Shown here: piece by piece, positions 25,305 to 34,540 of the stretch
Layout of the letters: each line of letters opens with the position of its first letter
Numbering within the stretch: position 1 is the first letter of the stretch
From: Selenomonas sputigena_A
GTDB taxonomy: Bacteria > Bacillota > Negativicutes > Selenomonadales > Selenomonadaceae
DNA length: 64,000 bases
Assembly: GCF_051603425.1 (NCBI RefSeq)
Contig: NZ_CP194411.1
Span: 1,612,001-1,676,000, forward strand
Reading direction: 5' to 3'
Position numbers and translations under genes: made by a program
The notes under the pieces: generated by a model
What the model saw: the letters and a program-made list of their open reading frames with translations, nothing else
What the model was told of the DNA's origin: nothing
The model's database searches: none

Positions 25305-25745
25305 ATGAAGCAAAGCGGGAAAAGAACGGCGCTCCTCGCGGGCGTCTTTGGCGTATTGCTGCTGGCGTCTGGCTGCGGCAAAGCGCAGATCGGCTATATT
25401 GATCCCCATCGCGTCGAGGAGACGCCGCAGATCAAGAGCCTGGATGATGAGATGAAAGAGAAGCTGAAGGAAATGCAGACGCAGGCTGAGAATGATCTCA
25501 AGGCGAAGGAGGTGCAGGGCGCCAAGCCGGAAGACTTGATGCAGCAAAAGCAGCAGGCTGTCGTGACGATGCGCCAGCTGGGAAGTTCCTACGACCAGCA
25601 GAAGCTCCTGAAGGTTCAGACGGCTGTCGGTGAGATTGCACGCACGAAAAAACTGGATGCCGTTGTCTACAATGCCGAGGAGCAGAAGCTCATCCGTCTC
25701 GGCGGGGTCGATATCACCGACGATGTGCTGAACGCTCTTCAGTGA
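25305..25745 (+). CDS. Skp/OmpH-like lipoprotein, paralogue 3
   Basis: ATG 25305 starts a 146-aa protein with a lipoprotein signal (LLAGVFGVLLLASGC, lipobox LASGC). The mature part again has the Skp/OmpH pattern: AQIGYIDPHRVEETPQIKSL, a helical hairpin (MKEKLKEMQTQAENDLKAKEV to LLKVQTAVGEIARTK), then LDAVVYNAEEQKLIRLGGVDITDDVL. The ribosome site is weak (AAGAAGTGG), so translation may rely on coupling to the upstream gene. It leads directly into lpxD. Confidence 0.85.
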   Translation: MKQSGKRTALLAGVFGVLLLASGCGKAQIGYIDPHRVEETPQIKSLDDEMKEKLKEMQTQAENDLKAKEVQGAKPEDLMQQKQQAVVTMRQLGSSYDQQKLLKVQTAVGEIARTKKLDAVVYNAEEQKLIRLGGVDITDDVLNALQ

Positions 25746-25755
25746 GGGGATTGCC

Positions 25756-26778
25756 ATGAAAAAAACGTTGGGGGAGATTGCAGACTTTCTGGGCGGCCGC
25801 CTTGCCGGTGACGGGAATATCGTCATTACCGGCATTACCAATATCGAGGCGGCGGGAAAGACCGATATGACCTTTGCGGATCTGGCGCATATCGAGGCGG
25901 CGAGGGAATCCAAGGCGGCTGCTGTGCTGCTGCCCGAAGGGGCAAAGGATTTCCCTCTGCCCGCCGTTCATGTGGCGGAGCCCCGCGCCGCCTTTGCGAA
26001 GCTCCTCGGCCTTTTTACGCCGCCGTTGATTCTGCCTGAGGGCATCAGCCCCTTGGCTTCAGTGGCAAAAAGCGCCGAAGTCCATCCGAGCGCGAAGGTG
26101 CTTCCCTTTGCCGTGGTTGATGAACATGCGAAGATTGGCGCGGACGTCGTGCTCTATCCGCATGTCTATGTCGGACAGTACACAGAGATCGAGGAGGGCA
26201 GCATCCTTTATGCGAGCGTGACGGTACGCGAGCATTGTCATATCGGCCGGCGCTGCATTCTCCATGCGAATTCTGTGATCGGTTCGGACGGTTTTGGCTT
26301 CACGACGGACGGGGGCGTGCATACGAAGGTGCCGCAGGTCGGCAATGTCGTCCTGGAGGATGATGTGGAGATCGGCTCGCACGTCGATGTCGACCGGGCG
26401 ACGACCGGTTCCACGGTGATCGGACGCGGCACGAAGATCGATAATCTCGTCCATATCGGGCATAACTGCAAAATCGGCCCGCATAACCTCATCGTGGCGC
26501 AGACGGGCATTTCAGGCTCCACTTCGACAGGAACGAATGTGACGTTTGGTGGACAGGTCGGCACGGTCGGACACATCCATATCGGCGGCAATTCCGTCTA
26601 TGCAGCGCGTTCGGGCATCATCGGGGATATGCCGGAGGGGAGCTTCTGTGCCGGATTCCCCGTGCAGGGACATCAGGAATGGCTGCGCATGCAGGCTGCA
26701 ATGAAGCATCTGCCGGAACTTGTCAAGAAGATGAAGCGTCTTGAAAAGGCGTTGGCTCGAAAGGATCAGGGGGAATGA
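25756..26778 (+). CDS. lpxD: UDP-3-O-acylglucosamine N-acyltransferase LpxD
   Basis: LpxD adds the second acyl chain in lipid A synthesis. The 340-aa protein has the N-terminal uridine-binding domain (KKTLGEIADFLGGRLAGDG, ITNIEAAGKTDMTFAD) and a left-handed beta-helix of hexapeptide repeats (about 100-290) containing the catalytic histidine region HANSVIGSDGFGF, VHIGHNCKIG and GFPVQGHQEW near the end. It is 10 nt after the Skp-like lipoprotein gene and overlaps the acyltransferase gene by 4 nt. It shows that the organism makes LPS. Confidence 0.95.
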   Translation: MKKTLGEIADFLGGRLAGDGNIVITGITNIEAAGKTDMTFADLAHIEAARESKAAAVLLPEGAKDFPLPAVHVAEPRAAFAKLLGLFTPPLILPEGISPLASVAKSAEVHPSAKVLPFAVVDEHAKIGADVVLYPHVYVGQYTEIEEGSILYASVTVREHCHIGRRCILHANSVIGSDGFGFTTDGGVHTKVPQVGNVVLEDDVEIGSHVDVDRATTGSTVIGRGTKIDNLVHIGHNCKIGPHNLIVAQTGISGSTSTGTNVTFGGQVGTVGHIHIGGNSVYAARSGIIGDMPEGSFCAGFPVQGHQEWLRMQAAMKHLPELVKKMKRLEKALARKDQGE

Positions 26779-27638
26779 CATACCACCTCGTGCGCCTTTT
26801 GAGCCGCATCGTCTGTCTTTTGCCGGGGCGCTTCTGCGATGCCCTGGGGCGCGGCATTGCCCTCTGCCTTTGGCCGTTTTTGCCGCGGAAACGCAAGGAG
26901 CTGGCAGCCGCACAGGTTGCGCTTTGCCTCCATACGGATGCGAAGGAATCCCGGCGCATTGCGAAGGAAAGCGCCCTGCGCTTTGGTCCGATGCTTTTCG
27001 AGGTTCTGCGCTTTCCTGTGATTCTGCGCCGGATGGCCGAGTACGTCGAGATCGAGGGCACCGAGTATCTGAGGGAAGGGCTCAAAGCCGGCAGGGGCGG
27101 CGTCATCGCGACGGCGCACGCGGGCAACTGGGAGCTCATGGGCGGAGCGCTTGCTCAAGCGGGGTTTCCGCTCATCGGCGTCGCCATGCGCCAGCGCGAT
27201 GCGGCGATGGATCGCTTCATCAATGAGTATCGCACCCTCGTCGGCATGCACATCACTTACAAGGATGATGTGCGCGAGATGTTCCGCATGATGAAGGAAG
27301 GCTGGATCATCGGGCTTCTTGCGGATCAGGACACGAACCGCCACGACGGCATCGTGCTTGATTTTTTTGGCCAGCAGACGAACTGCGTGCCGGGTCCCGC
27401 CTCGATGGCGCGTACGGCGGGCATTCCTGTTTTTCCCGGCTATATCACGCGCCGCAAGGACGGCACGCATAAGATCGTCATCCACCCGCCCGTCGAGGTG
27501 CCGCGCACGAAAGACAAGCGGCAGGACATACGCACAGCTGCGCAGGCCGTCAACCGTGTGCTCGAGCAGCATATACGCGAGCATCCCGAGGAGTGGTTCT
27601 GGCTGCACGACCGCTGGAAATCCATGCGTCCGGACTGA
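26775..27638 (+). CDS. Lipid A acyltransferase, LpxL/HtrB family
   Basis: This inner-membrane-associated enzyme adds a secondary acyl chain to lipid A or a precursor. The 287-aa product has the catalytic HxxxxE motif in VIATAHAGNWELMGGALAQAG (about residues 114-120), followed by the typical GVAMRQRDAAMDRFINEYR, LADQDTNRHDGIVLDFFGQ and GPASMARTAGIPVFPGYI blocks. The N-terminus is hydrophobic. The start codon overlaps the lpxD stop (ATGA). It could be LpxL or LpxM; I leave the symbol open. Confidence 0.88.
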   Translation: MTYHLVRLLSRIVCLLPGRFCDALGRGIALCLWPFLPRKRKELAAAQVALCLHTDAKESRRIAKESALRFGPMLFEVLRFPVILRRMAEYVEIEGTEYLREGLKAGRGGVIATAHAGNWELMGGALAQAGFPLIGVAMRQRDAAMDRFINEYRTLVGMHITYKDDVREMFRMMKEGWIIGLLADQDTNRHDGIVLDFFGQQTNCVPGPASMARTAGIPVFPGYITRRKDGTHKIVIHPPVEVPRTKDKRQDIRTAAQAVNRVLEQHIREHPEEWFWLHDRWKSMRPD

Positions 27639-27650
27639 GATTGTTGGTAG

Positions 27651-27679
27651 TTGCACGATGGCCGAAAAAACCTTATAAT
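27651..27679 (+). promoter_or_regulatory. Sigma-70 promoter for yaaR-holB operon
   Basis: TTGCAC at 27651-27656, a 17-nt spacer, TATAAT at 27674-27679, close to consensus. It lies about 120 nt before the yaaR start. Confidence 0.8.
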
Positions 27680-27754
27680 TTAAGGAAGCACTGATAAGAT
27701 GAAGTCGCTCGGATGTGTGATGATGAGGGGCGGATTTTTTCGTGATTCCTTAAA
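27679..27754 (+). repeat. 76-bp element with TTTAAGGAA inverted ends
   Basis: TTTAAGGAA at 27679-27687 is matched inversely by TTCCTTAAA at 27746-27754. The left end overlaps the -10 box of the promoter. A similar TTTAAGGAAGCGCTG left end occurs at 36865, also just behind a TATAAT box. Confidence 0.5.
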
Positions 27755-27796
27755 GAGGAAGCGCCCTCCGCAAGGCGCAGTCTGGAAGGTGGATTT

Positions 27797-28249
27797 ATGA
27801 AGATAGATGCTTTGAGCGCACAGCGCTCGACAATGCAGACCTTGGAACGCGATGTAGCCGTGCATGAACCGCAGCGTTCGGATGCGGATTTCGGGGCGGA
27901 GCTGCAGGACCAGCATGCATCCTTTTCTAAGCATCAGCTGCAGGAGCTGCTGAAGAAGATCGACGAACAGGGCGCACGCCTCACGAACACGCCGACATAC
28001 GATGAGCTCAAGGCGTACCGCGACCTCGTAAAGGATTTCATCGACGAGGCTGTCGGCCGTATGTACCAGCTTCATGTGCAGGCCGGCTGGGATCGCATGG
28101 GACGTCAGAAGGTCTATACGACAGTGCGCAAGATCGACCAGAAGCTGGAAGAGCTGGCGGAGAAGATTCGTCTTGGCCAGACCGGTGCGATGGATATTGC
28201 TGCGAGCCATGATGCGATTCGCGGCATGCTTGTCGATCTCTATATGTGA
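27797..28249 (+). CDS. yaaR: YaaR family protein (DUF327)
   Basis: A 150-aa cytoplasmic protein matching the YaaR family: FGAELQDQHASFSKHQLQELLKKI, LTNTPTYDELKAYRDLVKDFIDEAVG and KVYTTVRKIDQKLEELAEKI. The biochemical role is unknown. It begins behind GGAAGGTGG. The stop overlaps the holB start, and the order yaaR-holB-yaaT is the same as in Bacillus. Confidence 0.88.
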   Translation: MKIDALSAQRSTMQTLERDVAVHEPQRSDADFGAELQDQHASFSKHQLQELLKKIDEQGARLTNTPTYDELKAYRDLVKDFIDEAVGRMYQLHVQAGWDRMGRQKVYTTVRKIDQKLEELAEKIRLGQTGAMDIAASHDAIRGMLVDLYM

Positions 28250-29250
28250 TGGACGGGGTACAGGAACTTCGCTGGGACGGCATCATCGGCCATGAAAGGA
28301 ATATTGCCAGGCTGCGGACTATGCTGCGCGATGGCCGCTTGTCCCATGCGCTGCTCTTTGCAGGGCTTGCGGGTGTGGGCAAGAGGAAGACGGCGCGAGT
28401 ACTGGCCGCAGCTTTTCTTTGCGGGGGAAAGGATGCGCCCTGTGGGGCGTGTCCTTCGTGCCGGGCGCTTCTTGCGGGCACGCATCCCGATTATATCGAA
28501 CTTGCACCCGAGCTCCGCGGCAAGGGTACGCGCCTGATCCGTGTTGACGATGTGCGCCGTATGGAACGGGCGGTTTCACGAAAACCGATGCTTTCAGGCC
28601 GTTTTGCCGTGCTTGTCGATGAGGCCGAGACGATGAACGAGGCGGCGGCGAACGCTCTCTTGAAGACGTTGGAGGAGCCGCCGGGAGAGACGCTGTTCAT
28701 CCTTGTGACGGCGCGCCCTGCCGCGCTTCTTCCGACCATCCTGTCGCGCCTTTCCCCCGTGCGCTTTGGCGCGCTTGCGCCGGAGGAGATCGAGGGCGCC
28801 CTGGCGGCGCGGGGCGTGGAATCTGCTGCGGCACGAGCCTTGGCGGCGGCAGCGGACGGCAGCCTCGGGCAGGCGCTTGCCCTGCAGGAGGAGGGAGGCT
28901 TGGCGCTTGCGGACGATGCGGCAAAAACACTTCTTTCTTTGGACGATATGGATATGTTCCGTCTTTGGGAGAAGGCGGAACAGCTGGGAAAGCTGCCGCG
29001 CGAGGGCGCTGTGGACTGGCTGCGCGCGCTCGCGCGCCTTTTGCGGGACATGCTCGCGCTCTATGCGGGGGCGGGCGTACTCTACCATGAGGAGCGGCGG
29101 CAGGAACTGGCCGGGAGGCTCGTCGATTTTCCGGAGGCGCGCATTTTTTCACAGCTTGCTTTTGTGCAGGAAACGATTCGGCGCTTCCGGAGCAATGCCA
29201 GTCCGCCGCTCCTTTTTGAAGGCCTTCTGCTGCGGCTCAAGGACGCCTGA
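28249..29250 (+). CDS. holB: DNA polymerase III delta' subunit HolB
   Basis: A clamp-loader subunit that helps place the sliding clamp on DNA. The 333-aa protein has a Walker-A-like GLAGVGKRKTA (about 36-46), a zinc module with CGGKDAPCGACPSCRAL (about 60-76), the sensor region LLKTLEEPPGETLFILVT, and SRLSPVRF. ATG 28249 overlaps the yaaR stop (TGATG); GTG 28246 is an alternative. The Walker A has Arg-Lys where canonical P-loops have Thr or Ser after the lysine; delta' proteins are often ATPase-inactive. Confidence 0.9.
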   Translation: MDGVQELRWDGIIGHERNIARLRTMLRDGRLSHALLFAGLAGVGKRKTARVLAAAFLCGGKDAPCGACPSCRALLAGTHPDYIELAPELRGKGTRLIRVDDVRRMERAVSRKPMLSGRFAVLVDEAETMNEAAANALLKTLEEPPGETLFILVTARPAALLPTILSRLSPVRFGALAPEEIEGALAARGVESAAARALAAAADGSLGQALALQEEGGLALADDAAKTLLSLDDMDMFRLWEKAEQLGKLPREGAVDWLRALARLLRDMLALYAGAGVLYHEERRQELAGRLVDFPEARIFSQLAFVQETIRRFRSNASPPLLFEGLLLRLKDA

Positions 29251-29342
29251 CGGATCGGTTTGGAACGCTTTTATTTGAAATGAAGGGCGCGGCAAGGAGG
29301 AGCTTTTCTCGCCGCGATGCTTATAGATGAGGAGGCAGGGGT

Positions 29343-30162
<820 letters not shown>

Positions 30163-30170
<8 letters not shown>

Positions 30171-30879
30171 GCCGGCATCGCTTGCGGCCTGGCAGGCGGC
30201 TCTCAGAGAAGGGGAGCGGCTGGATGATCTCGAGTACGAGGGACGGCGCATCATCCAGCATATGGAAGAGGCGCGCTTCTCGCTCGATGCGGTCCTGCTC
30301 GCGCGCTTTGTGCAGCCAAAGCAGGGCGAGCGCATTCTCGAGCTCGGCACGGGCACGGGCGTCATATCGCTCCTGCTCGCACGCGAGGGTCTTGAAATCG
30401 AGGCCGTGGAGCTGGCGCCGCGCATGGCGGAGCTCGCCGCGCGCAATGTGCGCCTCAATGGCCTCGCATCGCTCGTGCATGTTGTGGCCGGCGACTATCG
30501 GAAGCCGGATGAGCTTTATGCGCCGGCAAGCTTTTCGCTCGTCGTCTGCAATCCGCCGTGGTATCCTCTGGGGCGCGGCAAGATCGGGCGCGGGGCGGCA
30601 GCGCGCCACGAAGTGACGGCGACGCTCGCTGAGACGGCGGCAGCGGCGCGTCATGCGCTTCCCTGCGGGGGGCGTCTGGCGCTTGTTTTTTTGCCCAGCC
30701 GGCTTGACGAGCTTTTTGCCGTCCTGAAAGAAAATGATATGGCGCCGCGGCGGATGCAGTTTTTTCTGCCGCGCCTTGTCGCCGCGCCGAGTTTTGTCCT
30801 CGTCGAAGCGCGCGTGGGCGCGGCGGCGGGGGCGGTCTCCATCCTGCCGCCTCTGCTCGGCACGACGGACGAAGGCTGA
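30163..30879 (+). CDS. yabB: TrmN6-like tRNA/rRNA adenine-N6 methyltransferase (YabB)
   Basis: An S-adenosylmethionine-dependent methyltransferase of 238 aa. The SAM motif is ILELGTGTGVISLLL (about 50-64), and the adenine-N6 catalytic motif NPPW is in FSLVVCNPPWYPL. This combination and the GRRIIQHMEEARFSLDAVLLA N-terminus match the tRNA1(Val) A37 methyltransferase (TrmN6/YabB) group. ATG 30163 overlaps the end of yaaT, which is a more likely start than 30097. It occupies the same place as yabB in Bacillus. Confidence 0.85.
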
Positions 30880-30912
30880 TGCGGCAGTGCAGGATATGGG
30901 GAGGGAAGCGTT

Positions 30913-31782
30913 CTGGAAGGGAAAGCATCAGGGGAAAAGAAGCCGGGGACGCTTTATCTCGCGGCAACGCCGATCGGCAATCTTGAGGACATGACCTTTC
31001 GCGCCGTGCGCCTCCTCGCCGAGGCGGCGCTGATTGCTGCAGAGGATACGCGCCATACGAGGAAACTGCTCGCGCGCTATGACATCCATACGCCGCTGGC
31101 CAGCTATCATGAGCACAACAAGTTTGAGAAGGGGCCGGAGCTTTTGGCCTTCCTGCTCGCAGGCAACGATATCGTCTGTGTCAGCGATGCGGGTCTGCCC
31201 GGCATTGCCGATCCCGGCAGCCATCTTGCTGCGCTTGCCATCGAGGCGGGCATTGACGTATCGCCGCTTCCGGGAGCCAATGCGGCGCTTTCCGCGCTTA
31301 TATGCTCGGGGCTCGACACGCGGCAATTCACCTTTCTAGGCTTCCTGCCCCGCACGGCAAAGAAGCGCTGTGCGCTCCTGTCAGACCTGGCGGCGCGCCG
31401 GGAGACTCTGCTGTTCTATGAGGCGCCGCATCACCTGAAGGAGACACTGGAAGAGCTGTCCCGGACCTTTGGCGAGGGGCGCAGGGCTGTTGCTGCACGT
31501 GAAATCACAAAGCGCTATGAGGAATTTCGCAGGGGCAGCCTCGGGGAACTTTTGGCGCATTACGAGGCGCAAACGCCGCGCGGCGAATTCGTGATCCTTG
31601 TCGCGGGCGCCGACGGGGAGCCGGAAGAGCTGCCTCCCGCCGCAGAGGAGACGCCTGTCGGCCTTGTCGCCCGCCTGATGGAAGAAGGACTGACAAAAAA
31701 AGAGGCCATGCGTGAAGCGGCACGGCGTTTCCATGTGGGCCGCCGTGAGATTTACCGGGTCATGCTGGAAAGCGGGCAATAA
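30913..31782 (+). CDS. rsmI: 16S rRNA 2'-O-ribose C1402 methyltransferase RsmI, apparent CTG start
   Basis: A tetrapyrrole-methylase-fold enzyme that methylates C1402 of 16S rRNA. Motifs: GTLYLAATPIGNLEDMTFRA, AAEDTRHTRKLL, VSDAGLPGIADPGSHLA, PLPGANAALSALICSG and FLGFLPR. The first in-frame ATG is 30991, but it falls inside the conserved N-terminal block, after TPIGNLED. Upstream in frame to the stop at 30877 there is no ATG, GTG or TTG. The best candidate is CTG 30913, 8 nt after GGGGAGG, giving 289 aa. A shorter or error-affected start is the alternative. Confidence 0.88.
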   Translation: MEGKASGEKKPGTLYLAATPIGNLEDMTFRAVRLLAEAALIAAEDTRHTRKLLARYDIHTPLASYHEHNKFEKGPELLAFLLAGNDIVCVSDAGLPGIADPGSHLAALAIEAGIDVSPLPGANAALSALICSGLDTRQFTFLGFLPRTAKKRCALLSDLAARRETLLFYEAPHHLKETLEELSRTFGEGRRAVAAREITKRYEEFRRGSLGELLAHYEAQTPRGEFVILVAGADGEPEELPPAAEETPVGLVARLMEEGLTKKEAMREAARRFHVGRREIYRVMLESGQ

Positions 31783-31830
31783 AAAGAGAAAGACGCTGCA
31801 CGGAAAGCGGCAGCATCTTTCTCTTTTTTC
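31781..31830. terminator. Bidirectional terminator between rsmI and abrB
   Basis: AAAAGAGAAAGA and GCTGC pair with GCAGC and TCTTTCTCTTTT around a short loop, with T-runs on both strands. It can serve rsmI on the + strand and abrB on the minus strand. Confidence 0.85.
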
Positions 31831-31846
31831 TTTTATCCGTGTTTCC

Positions 31847-32128
31847 CTAGAGGCCTCCGGCATTTTTCAAAGGTTCCGCATTTTCCTGCCGGAGTTCTTT
31901 CGCGCATCTCTGGCAGATGTTGCGGCCTTTGAAGGGAGCCACATCGTCGGCGCGTCCGCAGAAAATACAGGTACAGGTTGGCACGTACTTGCGCAGCACG
32001 ATGCGGTCCTCATCCGTATAGATTTCGAGGGCATCCCGTTCCGCAATGCCGAGCGTGCGGCGCAGCTCGATCGGTATGACGACACGTCCGAGTTCGTCCA
32101 CTTTTCGGACAATTCCTGTGGCTTTCAT
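31847..32128 (-). CDS. abrB: AbrB-family transition-state regulator with cysteine-rich C-terminus
   Basis: A 93-aa DNA-binding regulator. The N-terminal half (MKATGIVRKVDELGRVVIPI, LRRTLGIAERDALEIY) is nearly identical to Bacillus AbrB/SpoVT, forming the swapped-hairpin DNA-binding fold. The C-terminal half differs: it has CTCIFCGRAD and ICQRCAKEL, two Cys pairs that could bind zinc. An AGGAGG site precedes the start (minus strand) and a promoter lies about 160 nt upstream. It is placed between rsmI and metG, as in Bacillus, but faces the other way. Confidence 0.92.
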   Translation of the reverse strand: MKATGIVRKVDELGRVVIPIELRRTLGIAERDALEIYTDEDRIVLRKYVPTCTCIFCGRADDVAPFKGRNICQRCAKELRQENAEPLKNAGGL

Positions 32129-32288
32129 TGCAATCTCCTCCTTTGAAGCAGGCCAGCCAACTGCAGGGGAATATTCATCCGGTTGGTCAGAAATGGAAAT
32201 AAAGTCAACCAGATATTATTTACAAGTTTACATTAAAACAGGAAAAAAACATCTTTAGCTAATTTTGTATAGTTTTACCTGCACCCTT

Positions 32289-32317
32289 AGTATATCACGC
32301 AGAAAGGAATATTTCAA
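32289..32317 (-). promoter_or_regulatory. Sigma-70 promoter for abrB
   Basis: On the minus strand TTGAAA (32317-32312), a 17-nt spacer, then TATACT (32294-32289). Confidence 0.75.
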
Positions 32318-32486
32318 GCGCAACCAATATGGGAAAATGGGAAAAGTATATTGAGAAAATACGATAGTTTTATTGTAGAGGATAAAATGGAAAAAGATAT
32401 TTTTATCACACCGTTGCCGCGCAGGCCCTGCAGGGAGAGCATAGCTCCTGCTGCCTTTCCGGTCGGGCACCCGAAAGCGACAGGTC

Positions 32487-32516
32487 TTGCGCAGGTGGGA
32501 GGATTTATCTTATAAT
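32487..32516 (+). promoter_or_regulatory. Sigma-70 promoter for metG
   Basis: TTGCGC at 32487-32492, an 18-nt spacer, TATAAT at 32511-32516, about 50 nt before the metG start. Confidence 0.65.
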
Positions 32517-32566
32517 GGTAAAAGCATTTGGAAGCGCGGCATTTCAGCCGCGAAGGAGGCATTTTC

Positions 32567-34540
32567 ATGACAGGGAAATCATTCTACATAACGACGCCAA
32601 TTTATTATCCGAGCGCAAAGCTCCATATCGGCCACGCTTACTGCACGACGATCGCCGATGCCATCGCGCGTTTCAAACGGCTTGCGGGCTACGACGTCTT
32701 TTTTCTTACGGGCAGTGACGAACACGGCATGAAGATCCAGCAGAAGGCCGAGGAAGAAGGCGTGACGCCCCTTGCGTATGTCGACAAGATCGTGGCGGGC
32801 TTCCAGGGCCTTTGGCAAAGACTTCATATCTCGAACGATGATTTCATCCGCACGACGGAGGAGCGCCATCAGCGCGTCGTGCAGGAGATCTTTCGCCGCA
32901 TTTACGACAAGGGCGACATTTACCTCGGCAAGTATAAGGGGCTTTACTGTACACCCTGCGAGAGCTATTGGACGGAGCGCCAGCTCGTCGACGGCAAGTG
33001 CCCGGACTGCGGACGTCCCGTGGCGGAAGTCGAGGAAGATGCGTATTTCTTCAAGATGTCGCGCTACGAAAGAAGGGTGCTGGAGTATATCGAGGAGCAT
33101 CCCGATTTCATCCAGCCCGTTTCGCGCCGCAACGAGATGATCAATTTCATCAAGCAGGGGCTCGACGATCTCTGCATCTCGCGCACCTCGTTTGACTGGG
33201 GCGTTCCTGTGCCGATTGCGCCGGGGCATGTCATTTACGTTTGGTTCGATGCCCTGACAAATTACCTGACGCCGATCGGTTTTCTTGACGATCCCGGGAA
33301 ATTTGAGAAATATTGGCCGGCCGACCTTCATCTCGTGGGCAAGGAGATCGTGCGCTTCCATTCGATCATCTGGCCGTGCATCCTCATGGCGCTCGATCTG
33401 CCGCTGCCGAAGAAGGTCTACGGGCACGGCTGGCTCATCGTCGACGGCGACAAGATGTCGAAGTCGAAGGGCAATGTCGTCGATCCCGTGCAGCTCATCG
33501 ATGAGTTCGGGGCGGATGCCATCCGTTACTTCCTGCTGCGCGAGATCAACCTCGGCCAGGACGGCAATTTTTCGCGTGACGCTTTGATCACACGCATCAA
33601 TGCCGATCTCGCCAACGATCTCGGCAACCTGTTGCACCGCACGCTGAACATGATCGGCAAATTCCAGGGCGGCGTTGTCGAGAAGTCTTTGGGAGAAAGC
33701 GAGATTGACAAGGCGTTTCTGGCTGAGGCGGAAAGAACGCTCTTGAACTATGAGCGCGATATGGAGGATATGAAGCTCCAGGATGCCATCAAGGGAACTT
33801 GGACCTTTATCAGCCGTGCGAACAAGTACATCGATGAAACCATGCCCTGGGCGCTGGCGAAGGATGAGGCAAGGAAGCAGGAACTTGCCAATACGCTCTA
33901 TAATCTTGCCGAAAGCCTGCGCCGCATCAGCATTCTCATCGAGCCTTTCATGCCCGAGACGGCGGCGAAAATCTGGCATCAGCTCGGTCTGGCCGGGGAC
34001 TTTCGGACCGTCCGCTTCGAAGATGTCCGCGTCTGGGGCGGTTTTGCCGCAGGCACGCGCGTCAATCTTCCCGAGCAGCTTTTCCCGCGCATCGAGATCG
34101 AGGATGAAGATAAAAAAGGTGCAGCTGCAGCGGAAAAAGCCTCTGCCCGAAAGGCCCAGAAGGCAGAAACGAAGCCCCTTAAAGGGAACAAGAACAAAAA
34201 AGACGGCAAGGGTGCGGCCGAGGGCATCGTGACGATTGACGAATTCAGCCGCATTGATCTGCGCGTTGCTGAAATCCTTTCTGCGGAGCGCGTGCCCGAA
34301 ACGGACAAGCTCATGCGCGTCCGCGTGAGCCTCGGCACGGAGGAGCGAGAAATCGTTTCGGGCATTGCCGAATACTATGCGCCGGAAGAGCTCGTCGGGC
34401 GGAAGGTCGTTCTCGTCGCGAATCTCAAGCCGGCGAAGATCCGCGGCATCCGCTCGCACGGCATGCTGCTCTGCGCCTCGGGCGCCGAGGGGCTTTCGCT
34501 CGTTGAACCGGCCGCCGCTGCGGGGAGCAGGGTGAAATGA
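32567..34540 (+). CDS. metG: Methionyl-tRNA synthetase MetG
   Basis: Charges tRNA-Met with methionine. ATG 32567 behind AAGGAGG gives 657 aa. The class I motifs are LHIGHAY (about residue 19) and DKMSKSKGN (about 300). A zinc knuckle CTPCESYW...CPDCGRP lies between them. A Lys/Ala-rich linker (about 525-555) leads to a C-terminal tRNA-binding domain (IDEFSRIDLRVAEILSAERV, ANLKPAKIRGIRSHGMLLCA) typical of MetG dimers. The stop overlaps the tatD start, as in the Bacillus metS-yabD pair. Confidence 0.97.
   Translation: MTGKSFYITTPIYYPSAKLHIGHAYCTTIADAIARFKRLAGYDVFFLTGSDEHGMKIQQKAEEEGVTPLAYVDKIVAGFQGLWQRLHISNDDFIRTTEERHQRVVQEIFRRIYDKGDIYLGKYKGLYCTPCESYWTERQLVDGKCPDCGRPVAEVEEDAYFFKMSRYERRVLEYIEEHPDFIQPVSRRNEMINFIKQGLDDLCISRTSFDWGVPVPIAPGHVIYVWFDALTNYLTPIGFLDDPGKFEKYWPADLHLVGKEIVRFHSIIWPCILMALDLPLPKKVYGHGWLIVDGDKMSKSKGNVVDPVQLIDEFGADAIRYFLLREINLGQDGNFSRDALITRINADLANDLGNLLHRTLNMIGKFQGGVVEKSLGESEIDKAFLAEAERTLLNYERDMEDMKLQDAIKGTWTFISRANKYIDETMPWALAKDEARKQELANTLYNLAESLRRISILIEPFMPETAAKIWHQLGLAGDFRTVRFEDVRVWGGFAAGTRVNLPEQLFPRIEIEDEDKKGAAAAEKASARKAQKAETKPLKGNKNKKDGKGAAEGIVTIDEFSRIDLRVAEILSAERVPETDKLMRVRVSLGTEEREIVSGIAEYYAPEELVGRKVVLVANLKPAKIRGIRSHGMLLCASGAEGLSLVEPAAAAGSRVK

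Larger units (their letters stand above)
32129..32566. other. Divergent regulatory region between abrB and metG
   Basis: About 440 AT-richer bases without a supported gene. It holds the abrB promoter (minus strand, 32289-32317), a leader of about 160 nt for abrB, and the metG promoter (32487-32516). I saw no T-box motif for metG. Confidence 0.65.

Noticed and set aside
30991..31782. rsmI starting at ATG 30991
   Set aside because: This would remove the conserved N-terminal strand with TPIGNLED; upstream in-frame sequence encodes it.
32129..32566. T-box leader for metG
   Set aside because: No AGGGTGGNACCGCG antiterminator motif or specifier loop was found.
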